A stretch of 64,000 nucleotides of DNA from UBA6055 sp965214085 (GTDB taxonomy: Bacteria > Chloroflexota > Anaerolineae > Aggregatilineales > Phototrophicaceae). Below the pieces are notes generated by a model that saw only the letters and a program-made list of their open reading frames with translations, ran no database searches and had not been told where the DNA came from. A program made the translations under genes and the position numbers. The stretch is from contig OZ243937.1 in the NCBI GenBank assembly GCA_965214085.1, forward strand, positions 2,790,001-2,854,000. The letters run 5' to 3'. This document shows positions 17,641-25,921 of the stretch, in pieces (position 1 is the first letter of the stretch; each line of letters starts with the position of its first letter).

Positions 17641-18906
17641 TCACTTTGGCAGCCAGACGCGCAGCCGCCTGTCAACCGTGCCGACCGCCAAGCCCATTTG
17701 CCCGTCCAACAATTCGACCGGCGCGAAGTTGCTGACGATTTCGCCGCCGGCATCCAGTCGCCAGATTAAGCGCGCGCCCCCGTCCTGCCGCTGCACCGCC
17801 AGCACAGCGCGGCGCCCCCGGTCCATCGCCAAGACTTCGGGCTGACCATCGCCGTTGAAGTCGCCGGCTGCCGTCTGGTCGAGATTACGCGAGCCAAGCG
17901 CGTGCGTGGTTACGCCGGGGAATGTCGCCGTGCGTTCGAGCGCAGCGTCGCCCAAGCGGAAGAACTCCAAGGCTCCGCCGATATGCGGCGTCAGCGTCGC
18001 GGCGATCTCAATGCGCCCGGCGGGTCCGAAGCGCTCGGCGCTCAGCTGATGACGCCAGCGATTGCCCTGGCCGATAGGGGGCCCGTCGACCTCCTGCCGG
18101 ATGCCGGCGCCGTCCCAGAGATAGGCGCGCAGGCGGGCGCCCAGCGAGCCATTGGACACGGTCGTCACCAGGTCTTCCACGCCGTCGCCATCAATATCAG
18201 CCCAGAATGGCGCGATACCTTCGTAGACATCTTCGCCGGGCAAATCGACGCGGGCCAACAGGCGAATCCGGCTTTCGCGGACGTCGAGCACAAGCAGAGT
18301 CGCCGCTTCCAGCGCATCGCCCATGATGCCATGCACGTAACGCTGATCGGTGGCGTTGGCGTACAGCGCGACCTGCCCCACGCTGTTCATCACCAGGCGC
18401 GCATCCGGCTGCGCGTCAATCGGCAGGCGAGCCAACGCGCCCTGCTCGCGCCCCAGCACCAGATCACCAGCGCGGCTGATGTAGAGTACTTCAAAGTCGT
18501 TGACCGGGATGGCATGGCTGAGAGGCGCTACGCTCTCATCGCTGCGCAGGACGTATGTGCCTTCGACCATCGAAACGCCGACGACCGGCGGCTGCGCGCC
18601 CTCGAACCAATTGGGCTGGTAAGCCAGCGTTTGCGCCCGGCCATCAGGCGCGACTTCGATGACTTGCAGGTCGCCGTTTACCAGCACGACATGCCACACC
18701 GCCGTTTCCATCGCATAAGCCACCGCCCAGGCCGGCGCGCCGCGCAAGGGCACGTCAACCGTTTGCACATCGGGGAAGCTGCCCTGGCCGCGCACGAAAT
18801 GATTGCCCGCCGGGTTGTGATAGGTGTAGAAATAGCGATCGAGCAAGGCCGCCTCCTCCTGCGCGGAAGTGAGTGTAGCAGAGAGGACAAGCAGGGGTAA
18901 GAGCAT
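17641..18906 (-). CDS. Secreted beta-propeller-like protein with FG-GAP/VCBS-type motifs
   Basis: About 421 residues from the ATG at 18906. The frame opens further to 18960, but a transcription terminator occupies 18943-18971, so a start beyond it is unlikely. TTG a few codons upstream, giving an Arg-containing signal peptide, is the main alternative. The N-terminus is hydrophobic (MLLPLLVLSATLTSAQ). Calcium-loop-like repeats DIDGDGVEDLV and DFNGDGQPEVLAMD mark FG-GAP/VCBS blades of a beta-propeller. It probably acts outside the membrane in binding. It is followed closely by the beta-lactamase-like gene. Confidence 0.7.
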   Translation of the reverse strand: MLLPLLVLSATLTSAQEEAALLDRYFYTYHNPAGNHFVRGQGSFPDVQTVDVPLRGAPAWAVAYAMETAVWHVVLVNGDLQVIEVAPDGRAQTLAYQPNWFEGAQPPVVGVSMVEGTYVLRSDESVAPLSHAIPVNDFEVLYISRAGDLVLGREQGALARLPIDAQPDARLVMNSVGQVALYANATDQRYVHGIMGDALEAATLLVLDVRESRIRLLARVDLPGEDVYEGIAPFWADIDGDGVEDLVTTVSNGSLGARLRAYLWDGAGIRQEVDGPPIGQGNRWRHQLSAERFGPAGRIEIAATLTPHIGGALEFFRLGDAALERTATFPGVTTHALGSRNLDQTAAGDFNGDGQPEVLAMDRGRRAVLAVQRQDGGARLIWRLDAGGEIVSNFAPVELLDGQMGLAVGTVDRRLRVWLPK

Positions 18907-18942
18907 GATGCGCGCAGACCGCAAGCATGTGGCAACGAACAC

Positions 18943-18971
18943 AAAAAAGGCGCCCTGCAAGCAGAGCGCCC
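18943..18971 (-). terminator. Rho-independent terminator after the SPFH gene
   Basis: On the minus strand GGGCGCTCTG, loop CTTG, CAGGGCGCC form a hairpin followed by six T residues. It ends transcription from the SPFH gene and sits just before the next gene's start. Confidence 0.8.
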
Positions 18972-18997
18972 TGTTCTTGCGAGCTTAACCGCGCCGA

Positions 18998-20035
18998 CTA
19001 GCCTTCAGTCGAGAGGGTCACTTCCGGCGCCGAAAAGTCCGCGCCCAGATTGGCGAAGTCATCGACGTTGAAGATGAAAGGCGAATCCGACGGCAGCAGC
19101 GCGAAGGAGACATTGTCGGACAAATTGGCGACGTAGAGGTACTGGATCAAATTGGGGTTAGCCGCGATCTGGTCGCTGATGACGCGCAGCGCTTCCGCTT
19201 CGGCCGCCGCTTCGATCAAGCGAGCGTTAGCGCGACCGCGAGCAGCCTGCTCGGCGGCGTCGGCTTGACCGCCGGCCTCGGTTTGGACGCGTTCGGCTTC
19301 GGTGCGGGCGCGCAGCAGCCGCTGTTCCTCAATCTGTTTATCTTCAATCGACTGCGAAAAGGCATCCGTGAAGTTGATCTGGCGCACCAGTAGTGAAGTT
19401 AGCGTCAAGCCTTCGTTCTTCATTTGGATGCCAACAACTTCTTCGATCTGATTGCCGAGTTCCTCGCGTTTTTCGCCGTAAATCGCTTCCGCCACAAACT
19501 GCGAAACCACATCGCGGGCAACAGCGCGCACGGTGGGACGGATAAAATCGGCTTCGTAGCGGTTCTGCCAATTCAGGTGAATCTGATTGACATCCTCCCG
19601 CGTAATGCGATAGAGCACGGTGATATCGAGCCGCACTTCCTGTCCGTCTTCGGTCAGCGCTTCTAAGGCGTCATTACCCTGCAGGCGCCCCTCGCTGCTG
19701 ATGCCCGACATGGTGTATTCCCGCTGATCGGTTTGGTAGATGATGTACTCCTGCAAACCCGGGATGATGATCGATGTGCCCGGGGCGCGCGCCGGCTGTT
19801 CCAGCTCGCCCGACAAGACGTTGACGATGACCGCCGCCCGCGCCGGCTGCACAATCAAAATGCCGGAGCTGATGACAAAGAGCACGACGCCGCCGGCAAA
19901 ACCCACCAGCGCCAACAGCATGCCCCCGCGCGCCGACCGACCCTGCGAAGCCAGCGTAAAGGCGAAAGCGACACCCAGAATGCCCACGCCAAAAGCCAAT
20001 ATCGCGACGATTCCTAATAGACCACCAAAATTCAT
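18998..20035 (-). CDS. SPFH/Band 7 (prohibitin/stomatin-like) membrane protein
   Basis: A 345-residue protein with two N-terminal hydrophobic helices (about 5-28 and 38-60). A Band 7 domain follows (about 62-250; LTEDGQEVRLDITVLYRI is typical), then an Ala/Glu/Arg-rich coiled coil (255-295) and a short tail. SPFH proteins oligomerise on membranes and are associated with microdomains and with regulating membrane proteases. No NfeD or FtsH partner is adjacent. It ends with a strong terminator. Confidence 0.88.
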   Translation of the reverse strand: MNFGGLLGIVAILAFGVGILGVAFAFTLASQGRSARGGMLLALVGFAGGVVLFVISSGILIVQPARAAVIVNVLSGELEQPARAPGTSIIIPGLQEYIIYQTDQREYTMSGISSEGRLQGNDALEALTEDGQEVRLDITVLYRITREDVNQIHLNWQNRYEADFIRPTVRAVARDVVSQFVAEAIYGEKREELGNQIEEVVGIQMKNEGLTLTSLLVRQINFTDAFSQSIEDKQIEEQRLLRARTEAERVQTEAGGQADAAEQAARGRANARLIEAAAEAEALRVISDQIAANPNLIQYLYVANLSDNVSFALLPSDSPFIFNVDDFANLGADFSAPEVTLSTEG

Positions 20036-20346
20036 GTCCGCTCCTTTGCAGCGATTCGCTTGCTAATTCCTTATGTACTGATGATTATAGCATATTCAGC
20101 CTGCGCAGCCGACGCCCTAATTTTTAGGGCTGAATATCGCGCCGCCAATGCTCATACGCGGATAGTGGCTGCGGGTTGCTCAAGAAATTAACTATGAGAA
20201 TATGCTCATTCTTTAATTGTAGAATTGATTGTAAAGGTTAATTTGATAAATTTTAGAAGCATGTTGATGATGTAATTGACTATCTATCTGCAACAAGACT
20301 CACTGCAATACACTAGCAACCAATACCGCTTCGAGAGGAGAATGCA
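20036..20346. other. AT-rich intergenic region
   Basis: A divergent gap between the SPFH gene and a secreted small protein. From about 20200 to 20300 it is markedly AT-rich and presumably carries promoters in both directions. I could not fix convincing -35/-10 pairs. No repeats or RNA gene recognised. Confidence 0.4.
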
Positions 20347-20856
20347 ATGAACGTACACAAGTATCTTCTACTCTTAATTGTGGCGCTAGCCGTCGCAATG
20401 CCTACGGTAGGTCAAGATACGACGAACATGGCCGAGTTTGTTAAGCAGGCGAGTCAAGGTAATCTGACTAATGCGCAGATCGATGCGTATGTTAGGAATT
20501 GGGGTCTGTCTGATTGGCTCAGCTTTTACACTGCGGCGGCGACACAAGCTGGCATGGATAATCCATCCGCTGTAGCGAAAAAGCTGTTGGCTGAGGATCT
20601 CGATTTACAGAACTACTACGGCGCAGAGATCCCCAGAACACATACTCCGGACAGCACAATGCGCGCGCCTTGGTATTGGCTCAAGGATTCGTACTCCTGC
20701 GATGAAGATGCCGATACCGACTATATGTTCCACTTCACAGTTTCCGCGTCAAACGTGTTGAACATGCGTTGGTATAGCACAAGTAGCTGGATTGGCATCC
20801 TAATTGGAAGTTGGACGGGGCGGCTAAAGGCATTTGGTGACAGCACTTTCACCTGA
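20347..20856 (+). CDS. Secreted small hypothetical protein
   Basis: A 169-residue protein with a clear signal peptide (MNVHKYLLLLIVALAVAMPTVG, then Q) and GAGAGGAG upstream of the ATG. The mature part is a short helical region (30-85), then a Trp/Tyr/Ser-rich stretch with one Cys, ending abruptly. Composition is more AT-rich than its neighbours, so recent acquisition is possible. No family recognised. Confidence 0.65.
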   Translation: MNVHKYLLLLIVALAVAMPTVGQDTTNMAEFVKQASQGNLTNAQIDAYVRNWGLSDWLSFYTAAATQAGMDNPSAVAKKLLAEDLDLQNYYGAEIPRTHTPDSTMRAPWYWLKDSYSCDEDADTDYMFHFTVSASNVLNMRWYSTSSWIGILIGSWTGRLKAFGDSTFT

Positions 20857-20906
20857 TTTGCATCCACCTGGAGTCATGATTTGACGCAGTATGCTTCAAT
20901 CATCCT

Positions 20907-21764
20907 TTACCCCAGATTCTCGCTTAGTATCCGCCCCAGCTCGCGCCGCACGAGACCGGGCCGCTCATCCCGCAGCAGCGGCAGACGCGCCCGCGTCCGA
21001 TGCAGCTGATTCAAATCTATCTCCTGCGTGATCAGCGCCTCGTCGAAGTAAAGCCCGTGCGTCATGAACTCGCCGTCGGGATCAACCACGGACGAGCCGC
21101 CCCAGAAGTTCTTGCCGTCTTCGTAGCCGACGCGGTTGCAGTGCACGATGTAGGACGTAAACATGCTGCCGTAGGCTTGATTGACCAGCTCGACCCAGCG
21201 CGTGCCCATCAGCCGGTCGTCAGCGTTGAGCCCGCGCGAGGGGCTGGCGCTGTTGAGAATGAGAATGTCCGCCCCGTCCAACCAGAGCAGATAAGGCGGC
21301 GACACATGCCAAAAGTCCTCGCAGATCAACATGCCGACCCTCCCGAAGCGCGTATTGAAGGCGCGTACGCTGTTGCCCTGGGCGAAGTAGCGCGATTCAT
21401 CGAACATGGCGTAAGTGGGCAAGTAGAGCTTGTGATGGATGTGAATTGTCTCGCCGCGGGAGAGGTAGGCGTCCGCGATGTAGAAGCGGTTGCGGAAGTC
21501 CTCGCGCACGAAGCTCACGACCATGTCAATGTCGCGGCTGGCGTCCAGCAGCGCGGCATAGACCGCATCATCCGCGTCCGCCCGCAGCGCCACCTCGGGC
21601 ACCAGGTCTTGCACTTGATAGCCGGTCAGCGACAGCTCGGGGAAGATCAGCAGGTCAAGGCTCTGCTCGCGCGCCTGCGCTACGTAGTCGAGGTGGAGAG
21701 CCAGGTTGTGCTGCAAGTCGCCAAGTTTGGGGTAAATCTGCGCCAGGCCGATTGTGATGCGCAT
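20907..21764 (-). CDS. Carbon-nitrogen hydrolase (nitrilase superfamily)
   Basis: A 285-residue protein with the Glu-Lys-Cys triad: Glu43 in FPELSLTGY, Lys112 in HHKLYLPTY and Cys148 in LICEDFWH. The HHKLYLPTYAMFDE and CEDFWH segments are those of the glutaminase domain of NAD synthetase and close relatives, but the synthetase half is absent. It probably releases ammonia from an amide in the cytoplasm. It lies downstream of an unknown gene on the same strand (81-base gap). Confidence 0.88.
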   Translation of the reverse strand: MRITIGLAQIYPKLGDLQHNLALHLDYVAQAREQSLDLLIFPELSLTGYQVQDLVPEVALRADADDAVYAALLDASRDIDMVVSFVREDFRNRFYIADAYLSRGETIHIHHKLYLPTYAMFDESRYFAQGNSVRAFNTRFGRVGMLICEDFWHVSPPYLLWLDGADILILNSASPSRGLNADDRLMGTRWVELVNQAYGSMFTSYIVHCNRVGYEDGKNFWGGSSVVDPDGEFMTHGLYFDEALITQEIDLNQLHRTRARLPLLRDERPGLVRRELGRILSENLG

Positions 21765-21845
21765 GCTCGCTGCTCCTGTATCGGATGCCAGCGCACATGA
21801 TAATGCAGCCTGGGGGATGCGGCAATTCTGTAGATAGCGAGGCGG

Positions 21846-22415
21846 CTATGCGCTTGAATCTCGCGACGGCTGATCGTGCAACCAGCGCCGGACCTGCGCC
21901 AGCCAATCGGCGCGCGCGCCATCGACGCCGCTGATATGCAGCAGGATGCGCCGGGCGATTACCCCGTCGATATCAAAGGCGCCGGCGTCGAATTCGAGCG
22001 CGTCCAGCAAGTATGGCGCATAGCCGCGCAGGCCCGCCGCCGCCAACAGCGCCGAGCCCAGAACGATGTCCGTCTCGGCGACGGCTTTGTCATTAGCCAA
22101 CTCCAGGAATTCCGCCGTACTGCGCCAGGTCCCGATGGACGTCATATCGGCACGCAGCGACGTAGGGAAATCGATCTGCCAGCGCGATTGCAGCTCGGCC
22201 AGACGGCTATCCACGATTTCGGCGATGCGATGCGTTGCGGGATCCGCCTTGGCATGCCCTTGGCCCGAAGCCATCGCCCCCGACAACTCGCGGGCTTCGT
22301 CCATTCCCAAGGTCAAGCCAGCGCCCGCCAAATCAGCGCGAAAGTGCTGCAGCGATATGAAGATGACTTCGCTAAGGGGCGCTTGGCTTAGTCTCTCAGT
22401 CGGACTGTCGGGCAC
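21846..22415 (-). CDS. Hypothetical protein
   Basis: A 189-residue, mostly helical, Ala/Leu/Asp-rich soluble protein without signal peptide or Cys. No family recognised. It precedes the nitrilase-family gene with an 81-base gap, so they may share a transcript. Codon use resembles the neighbours. Confidence 0.55.
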   Translation of the reverse strand: MPDSPTERLSQAPLSEVIFISLQHFRADLAGAGLTLGMDEARELSGAMASGQGHAKADPATHRIAEIVDSRLAELQSRWQIDFPTSLRADMTSIGTWRSTAEFLELANDKAVAETDIVLGSALLAAAGLRGYAPYLLDALEFDAGAFDIDGVIARRILLHISGVDGARADWLAQVRRWLHDQPSRDSSA

Positions 22416-22618
22416 AGCGTTCAGCTTTCATCGTCGGGCCAGTTGCTTGGTCCTATTGTGAACCGGACTTCACGACAGTTCAGTGGCTTGGCTTACCAGC
22501 TTTGTCGTCGTCGCATTTGAGAGCCTTGCGCGAATCACAAACCTCAGTTCATACGATCCGCCGACAGGCCGGTGAGAATTAGCGTCGCGACATATAAATA
22601 GGCGAGCGGCAAAGCCTG

Positions 22619-23107
22619 CTATACGGGCACGCTTGCGCCTTGCAGAGCGCGCAGATAATCCAGCTTGCGGATCATCCAGTCGCGGAGTTCGGGCGTCTTT
22701 AGGTTGACGCGGCACAGTTCAAAGACGTCAAGCGGGACTTCTTCCGGAATGTATTCCCCGCGCGCCGGATCGTTAAACTCCGGACCATAGCGCTTGCTGA
22801 GATCGTAGTTTAGCAGACGGCAAACAAAAAAGTGTTCCTCCAATTGCTTGCCGGCTTTCTGATGTTCCAGAACGAATGCGGTCTCCAGGACAGTCGCGAC
22901 GGCGCCCAATTCCTCATAAAGCTCGCGCTGCAAAGTTGCGATTAAGCCGGCATCGCGATGTTCAACGCCGCCGCCCGGCGCAACCCAGTACGAGGCGGAG
23001 CTATTGGGTTTTACCCGCTTGATCAAGAGGACGGAATCATTCCCGGTCAGGAGAATGGCGCGCACACGCTGATTCACGCGGCTGTGAGATTTGATTTCCG
23101 CTATCAT
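22619..23107 (-). CDS. NUDIX hydrolase
   Basis: A 162-residue protein. The Nudix box region GGGVEHRDAGLIATLQREL, with YEELGA following, retains the REL-x-EE-x-G core that binds metal. The upstream Glu of the canonical Gx5Ex7REUxEExGU pattern is displaced or replaced (Ala falls at the expected position, Asp one residue earlier). Such enzymes cleave nucleoside diphosphates linked to another group; substrate unknown. The C-terminus includes a short helical extension. Confidence 0.85.
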   Translation of the reverse strand: MIAEIKSHSRVNQRVRAILLTGNDSVLLIKRVKPNSSASYWVAPGGGVEHRDAGLIATLQRELYEELGAVATVLETAFVLEHQKAGKQLEEHFFVCRLLNYDLSKRYGPEFNDPARGEYIPEEVPLDVFELCRVNLKTPELRDWMIRKLDYLRALQGASVPV

Positions 23108-23249
23108 TGCTTGCTGCCAATTTGCTTGTCCGCGTCCCAGTCAGGCGACGCCAGCAGACACACGTCGTTCGTCAGACTCCGCTCCCCCGGTTGGAATGCG
23201 GCGACGGCTCCTGCAGTTGCTCAATTTCGAAGCATAGGTTTGCATATTA

Positions 23250-23939
23250 TCACAAAGGTTCAAGAAATTCAACCAGGATAAAGGACGCCATCTTGAAGCC
23301 GATGGTTTGCGAGACTTGCGGATCGACGACAATCTGTATGGGACCATCGAATTGATCGCGTGCCACCACCTCCAGCGTCCGGCCGATTTCCAGGCCGCGC
23401 TCCTGTGTGTTGCGCAGCATGGCCGGGTCGTCCATCACCAGGCGGCGAATACGCGCCGGCGTGTGCAGAGCCAACTCCGACAAGGGTTGAAGGTTGAGCA
23501 CGGGCATGACCCCCTGCAGATCAGGGATGGGATCGCCATGCGGGTCGTAGCTGGGATTGTTCAATTTGCGCGAGATCGCCTCGACGAAGCGATCGGACAC
23601 GGTATGCTCCAGCGCTTCGGCTTCGTCATGAACCTCGTGCAATTGGTAGCCGAGGTCTTCCACCAGGTAGGTCTCGATCAGGCGGTGACGGCGCAGCATC
23701 TTCAGCGCCACTTGTTCACCCGTTTCCGTTAGGCGTACGCCGCGGTATTTCAGATAGTCGACTGTGCCGTCTTCCACCAGGCGCTGCGCCATATCAGTCA
23801 CAGCCGGCGCGCTGATGTCCAATGCCTCCGCCAGCGCACTGGTAGATACGCGATCGGTCTCTCGTTGCAAGCGATAAATCGCCTTGAGAAAGTCTTCCAC
23901 CGATTGCGAGGAACCGGCTGGAATACTCCGCTTGTTCAT
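23250..23939 (-). CDS. DtxR/MntR family metal-dependent transcriptional regulator
   Basis: A 229-residue protein. An N-terminal winged helix (SVEDFLKAIYRL...SAPAVTDMAQRL) is followed by the dimerisation/metal domain (HRLIETYLVEDLG, HDEAEALEH, DPHGDPIP) with the usual His/Glu ligands. A C-terminal FeoA/SH3-like domain of about 75 residues completes it. It represses metal-uptake genes when Fe(II) or Mn(II) is bound. No metal transporter is adjacent, so targets lie elsewhere. Confidence 0.92.
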   Translation of the reverse strand: MNKRSIPAGSSQSVEDFLKAIYRLQRETDRVSTSALAEALDISAPAVTDMAQRLVEDGTVDYLKYRGVRLTETGEQVALKMLRRHRLIETYLVEDLGYQLHEVHDEAEALEHTVSDRFVEAISRKLNNPSYDPHGDPIPDLQGVMPVLNLQPLSELALHTPARIRRLVMDDPAMLRNTQERGLEIGRTLEVVARDQFDGPIQIVVDPQVSQTIGFKMASFILVEFLEPL

Positions 23940-24134
23940 GCCGCTGCCTCAACTCGCGCTAATTCATCCCTGGCGTACATTTCCAGAGGGGGCGCAAGAC
24001 AACTTTAGCACCTATCATATCACAGTCTAAAGGCGCTCTGGTTAGGCCGCCGCGCAAAAGCCATTCTAAGAAACTCGGCTAATTCTATTCATAGCAGCGC
24101 CGGCGCCTCGCCGCTGTCATGGGCGCAGCGTTGG

Positions 24135-24420
24135 GCAATCGCATCAAAATATTTTAACCACAGAGAACACAGAGGGCACAGAGATTAATGTCTTTTGCTG
24201 GCGATTGTCACATCGATCTGGAAAATGTAGGGGCGATTGACGGTCAGTGTCGGCGGGCTGTGTCTACGCGCCCTACTCGACCCTGTGCCGCGCATAGACG
24301 CTGCAGGTCAATCGCCCGCAATTTGAAGGTCGTATTTCACGGGCGACATACTATGTCGCCCCTACATTTTGTGAATTTTCGCGGCGAACGACGCATAATC
24401 ATTTTGAGGCAATTGCCCTG
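24135..24420. repeat. Family A element, copy upstream of the DnaJ-like gene
   Basis: Starts GCAATCGCATCAAAA with CACAGAG units, then the conserved interior GGCGATTGTCACATCG, a TGTAGGGGCGATT core, palindromic segments, and a closing ACGACGCATAATCATTTTGA. A shorter, closely similar copy in the same orientation lies at 25639-25840, on the other side of the DnaJ-like gene. It accounts for most of the 570-base gap; 23940-24134 shows nothing recognisable. Confidence 0.75.
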
Positions 24421-24439
24421 TGGCGCAGCGTTACATCAA

Positions 24440-24468
24440 TTGACCGCTATGCTGGCAAGCCGTACAAT
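24440..24468 (+). promoter_or_regulatory. Promoter of the DnaJ-like gene
   Basis: TTGACC (24440-24445), a 17-base spacer and TACAAT (24463-24468), ending 42 bases before the ATG. This is a good sigma-70-type match. Confidence 0.6.
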
Positions 24469-24510
24469 AAGAGCGACAGGCGCTTTAATCTATCCCAACG
24501 GACCAGTGCT

Positions 24511-25374
24511 ATGAGCAGAAACTATTACGACGTGCTCGGTGTCGCGCGTAACGCCGACGGTGACGAGATAAAGCGCGCCTTTCGTCAGAAGGCCAAGCAA
24601 TATCACCCGGATGCCAATCCAGACAGCCCGTCTGCCGAGGCGCGATTCAAGGAAGTCAACGAAGCCTATGAGGTGCTGAGCGACAAGGAAAAACGCTCGG
24701 CTTACGATCGTTTTGGCGAGAATTGGCAGCAGTACCAGAATTTCAACGGCCAGAATGCCGACGCGCCCTTCACCGATGTGTCAGATATCTTCGATAGTTT
24801 CTTTGGCGGCGCCGGCGGCAGGCGCGGCGGCTTCCATCGCAACGCCGATTTTCCGCGAGCCGGGCAAGACATTGAACAAGGCGTGACGATCAGCCTGCGC
24901 GAAGCTTATGAAGGAGCGCAACGCATCGTCAGCAAGGGCGGGCGCGATATCACGGTGCAAATCCCGCGCGGCGCCGCGACCGGCACCAAAGTACGCCTGG
25001 CCGGCGAAGGCCAGCCCGGCAGCAACGGCGGCTCGGCCGGGCACCTCTACCTGGTCGTCACCGTCAGCCCGGACGCGCAATTCGAAAGGCAGGGCGATGA
25101 TCTGCTGGTGGATGTCAAAGTAGACGCCTTCACCGCCATGCTGGGCGGCGATGTCGAGGCGCCTACACTGGTTCGTCCCCTGCGCTTGAAAATCCGGCCC
25201 GGCGCCCAGTCTGGGCAAAAGCTGCGTCTGAGCGGCAAGGGCATGCCCAAACTCCGCCAAGACGGCGTCTTCGGCGATCTCATCGCGAGGGTCGTCATCA
25301 CCGTGCCGGCCAAGCTGGACGCGGCGCAGCGCGAACTCGCTGAAACCCTGCGCGCCAGCATCAACAAGTCTTAA
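24511..25374 (+). CDS. DnaJ/CbpA-type co-chaperone
   Basis: A 287-residue protein. The J domain (1-70) carries HPD at 32-34. A Gly/Phe-rich linker (about 80-115) contains FGG repeats. Two beta-barrel substrate-binding domains follow (about 118-280) without the CxxCxGxG zinc region, so it is the type II (CbpA-like) class. It stimulates a DnaK ATPase and delivers clients. No dnaK or grpE is adjacent. It has its own promoter and is flanked by two family A repeat copies. Confidence 0.92.
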   Translation: MSRNYYDVLGVARNADGDEIKRAFRQKAKQYHPDANPDSPSAEARFKEVNEAYEVLSDKEKRSAYDRFGENWQQYQNFNGQNADAPFTDVSDIFDSFFGGAGGRRGGFHRNADFPRAGQDIEQGVTISLREAYEGAQRIVSKGGRDITVQIPRGAATGTKVRLAGEGQPGSNGGSAGHLYLVVTVSPDAQFERQGDDLLVDVKVDAFTAMLGGDVEAPTLVRPLRLKIRPGAQSGQKLRLSGKGMPKLRQDGVFGDLIARVVITVPAKLDAAQRELAETLRASINKS

Positions 25375-25447
25375 GCACGGCACATTCGCCCCTTGCGGCA
25401 CAATAGGAAAGATTCTGCCATAACACTCGAAACGGTGCAGAGGCAGG

Positions 25448-25490
25448 GCAATCGCTTCAAATATTTTTCGCCACAAAGACACAGAAGCAG
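25448..25490. repeat. Family A fragment
   Basis: The left end only: GCAATCGCTTCAAA, a short T-rich step and two CACA(A/G)AG units. It begins the 547-base repeat-filled gap between the DnaJ-like gene and the HtrA-like gene. Confidence 0.6.
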
Positions 25491-25531
25491 TTCCAAGTTA
25501 GTCGTGCGAATTTTGCCAAAGCAACGATCTA

Positions 25532-25603
25532 TAGGGGCGACATACCATGTCGCCCGAACCACGAGTTGCAGCGGAAGCGGGCGACCAGATTGGTCGCCCC
25601 TAC
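25532..25603. repeat. Palindromic TAGGGGCGA repeat
   Basis: TAGGGGCGACATACCATGTC is followed downstream by GGGCGACCAGATTGGTCGCC and CCTAC. There are two local palindromes (GGCGACAT/ATGTCGCC and GGGCGACC/GGTCGCCC) with outer ends TAGGGGCGA/TCGCCCCTA that are themselves inverted. The same core appears at 24.2, 28.1, 32.9 and 57.0 kb. Confidence 0.65.
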
Positions 25604-25638
25604 ACGGCGCGCTTCTTCGCATGACTTTCTTGGTTTTA

Positions 25639-25840
25639 CAGAGGGCACAGAGGTTAATGTCATTTATTGGCGATTGTCACATCGATCTGGAAATGTAGGG
25701 GAGATCCTGTGCCGCGCGTAGACACTGCGGGTCAATCGCCCGCAAATTGAAGGTCGTATTTCACAGGCGTCATACAATGTCGCCGCTACATTTTGTAATT
25801 TTCGCAGCGAACGACGCATAATCATTTTGAGGCGCTTGCC
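25639..25840. repeat. Family A element, copy downstream of the DnaJ-like gene
   Basis: Same orientation and interior as 24135-24420 (GGCGATTGTCACATCGATCT, a TGTAGGGG core, ACGACGCATAATCATTTTGA), but with an internal deletion after the GTAGGGG core. Confidence 0.7.
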
Positions 25841-25881
25841 CAGCGCAGGCATAACGTTCGCTGCGAGCGGAAAGCAATTGC

Positions 25882-25890
25882 TGTTAGAAT
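25882..25890 (+). promoter_or_regulatory. Extended -10 promoter of the HtrA-like gene
   Basis: TG-T-TAGAAT, with the -10 at 25885-25890. Transcription would begin near 25897, which supports the ATG at 25922 over the upstream in-frame ATG at 25889. Confidence 0.5.
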
Positions 25891-25921
25891 GATTAACGAA
25901 TCCAAAATCCGAGAGTCGCCG

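Noticed and set aside
22470..22715. 81-codon minus-strand ORF downstream of the NUDIX gene
   Set aside because: Overlaps the end of the NUDIX gene in another frame, Arg-rich, no ribosome site.
24188..24514. 108-codon ORF with GDCHIDLE-like start, echoed at 25657
   Set aside because: The similarity comes from the family A repeat; the second copy has no long ORF, so protein coding is unlikely.
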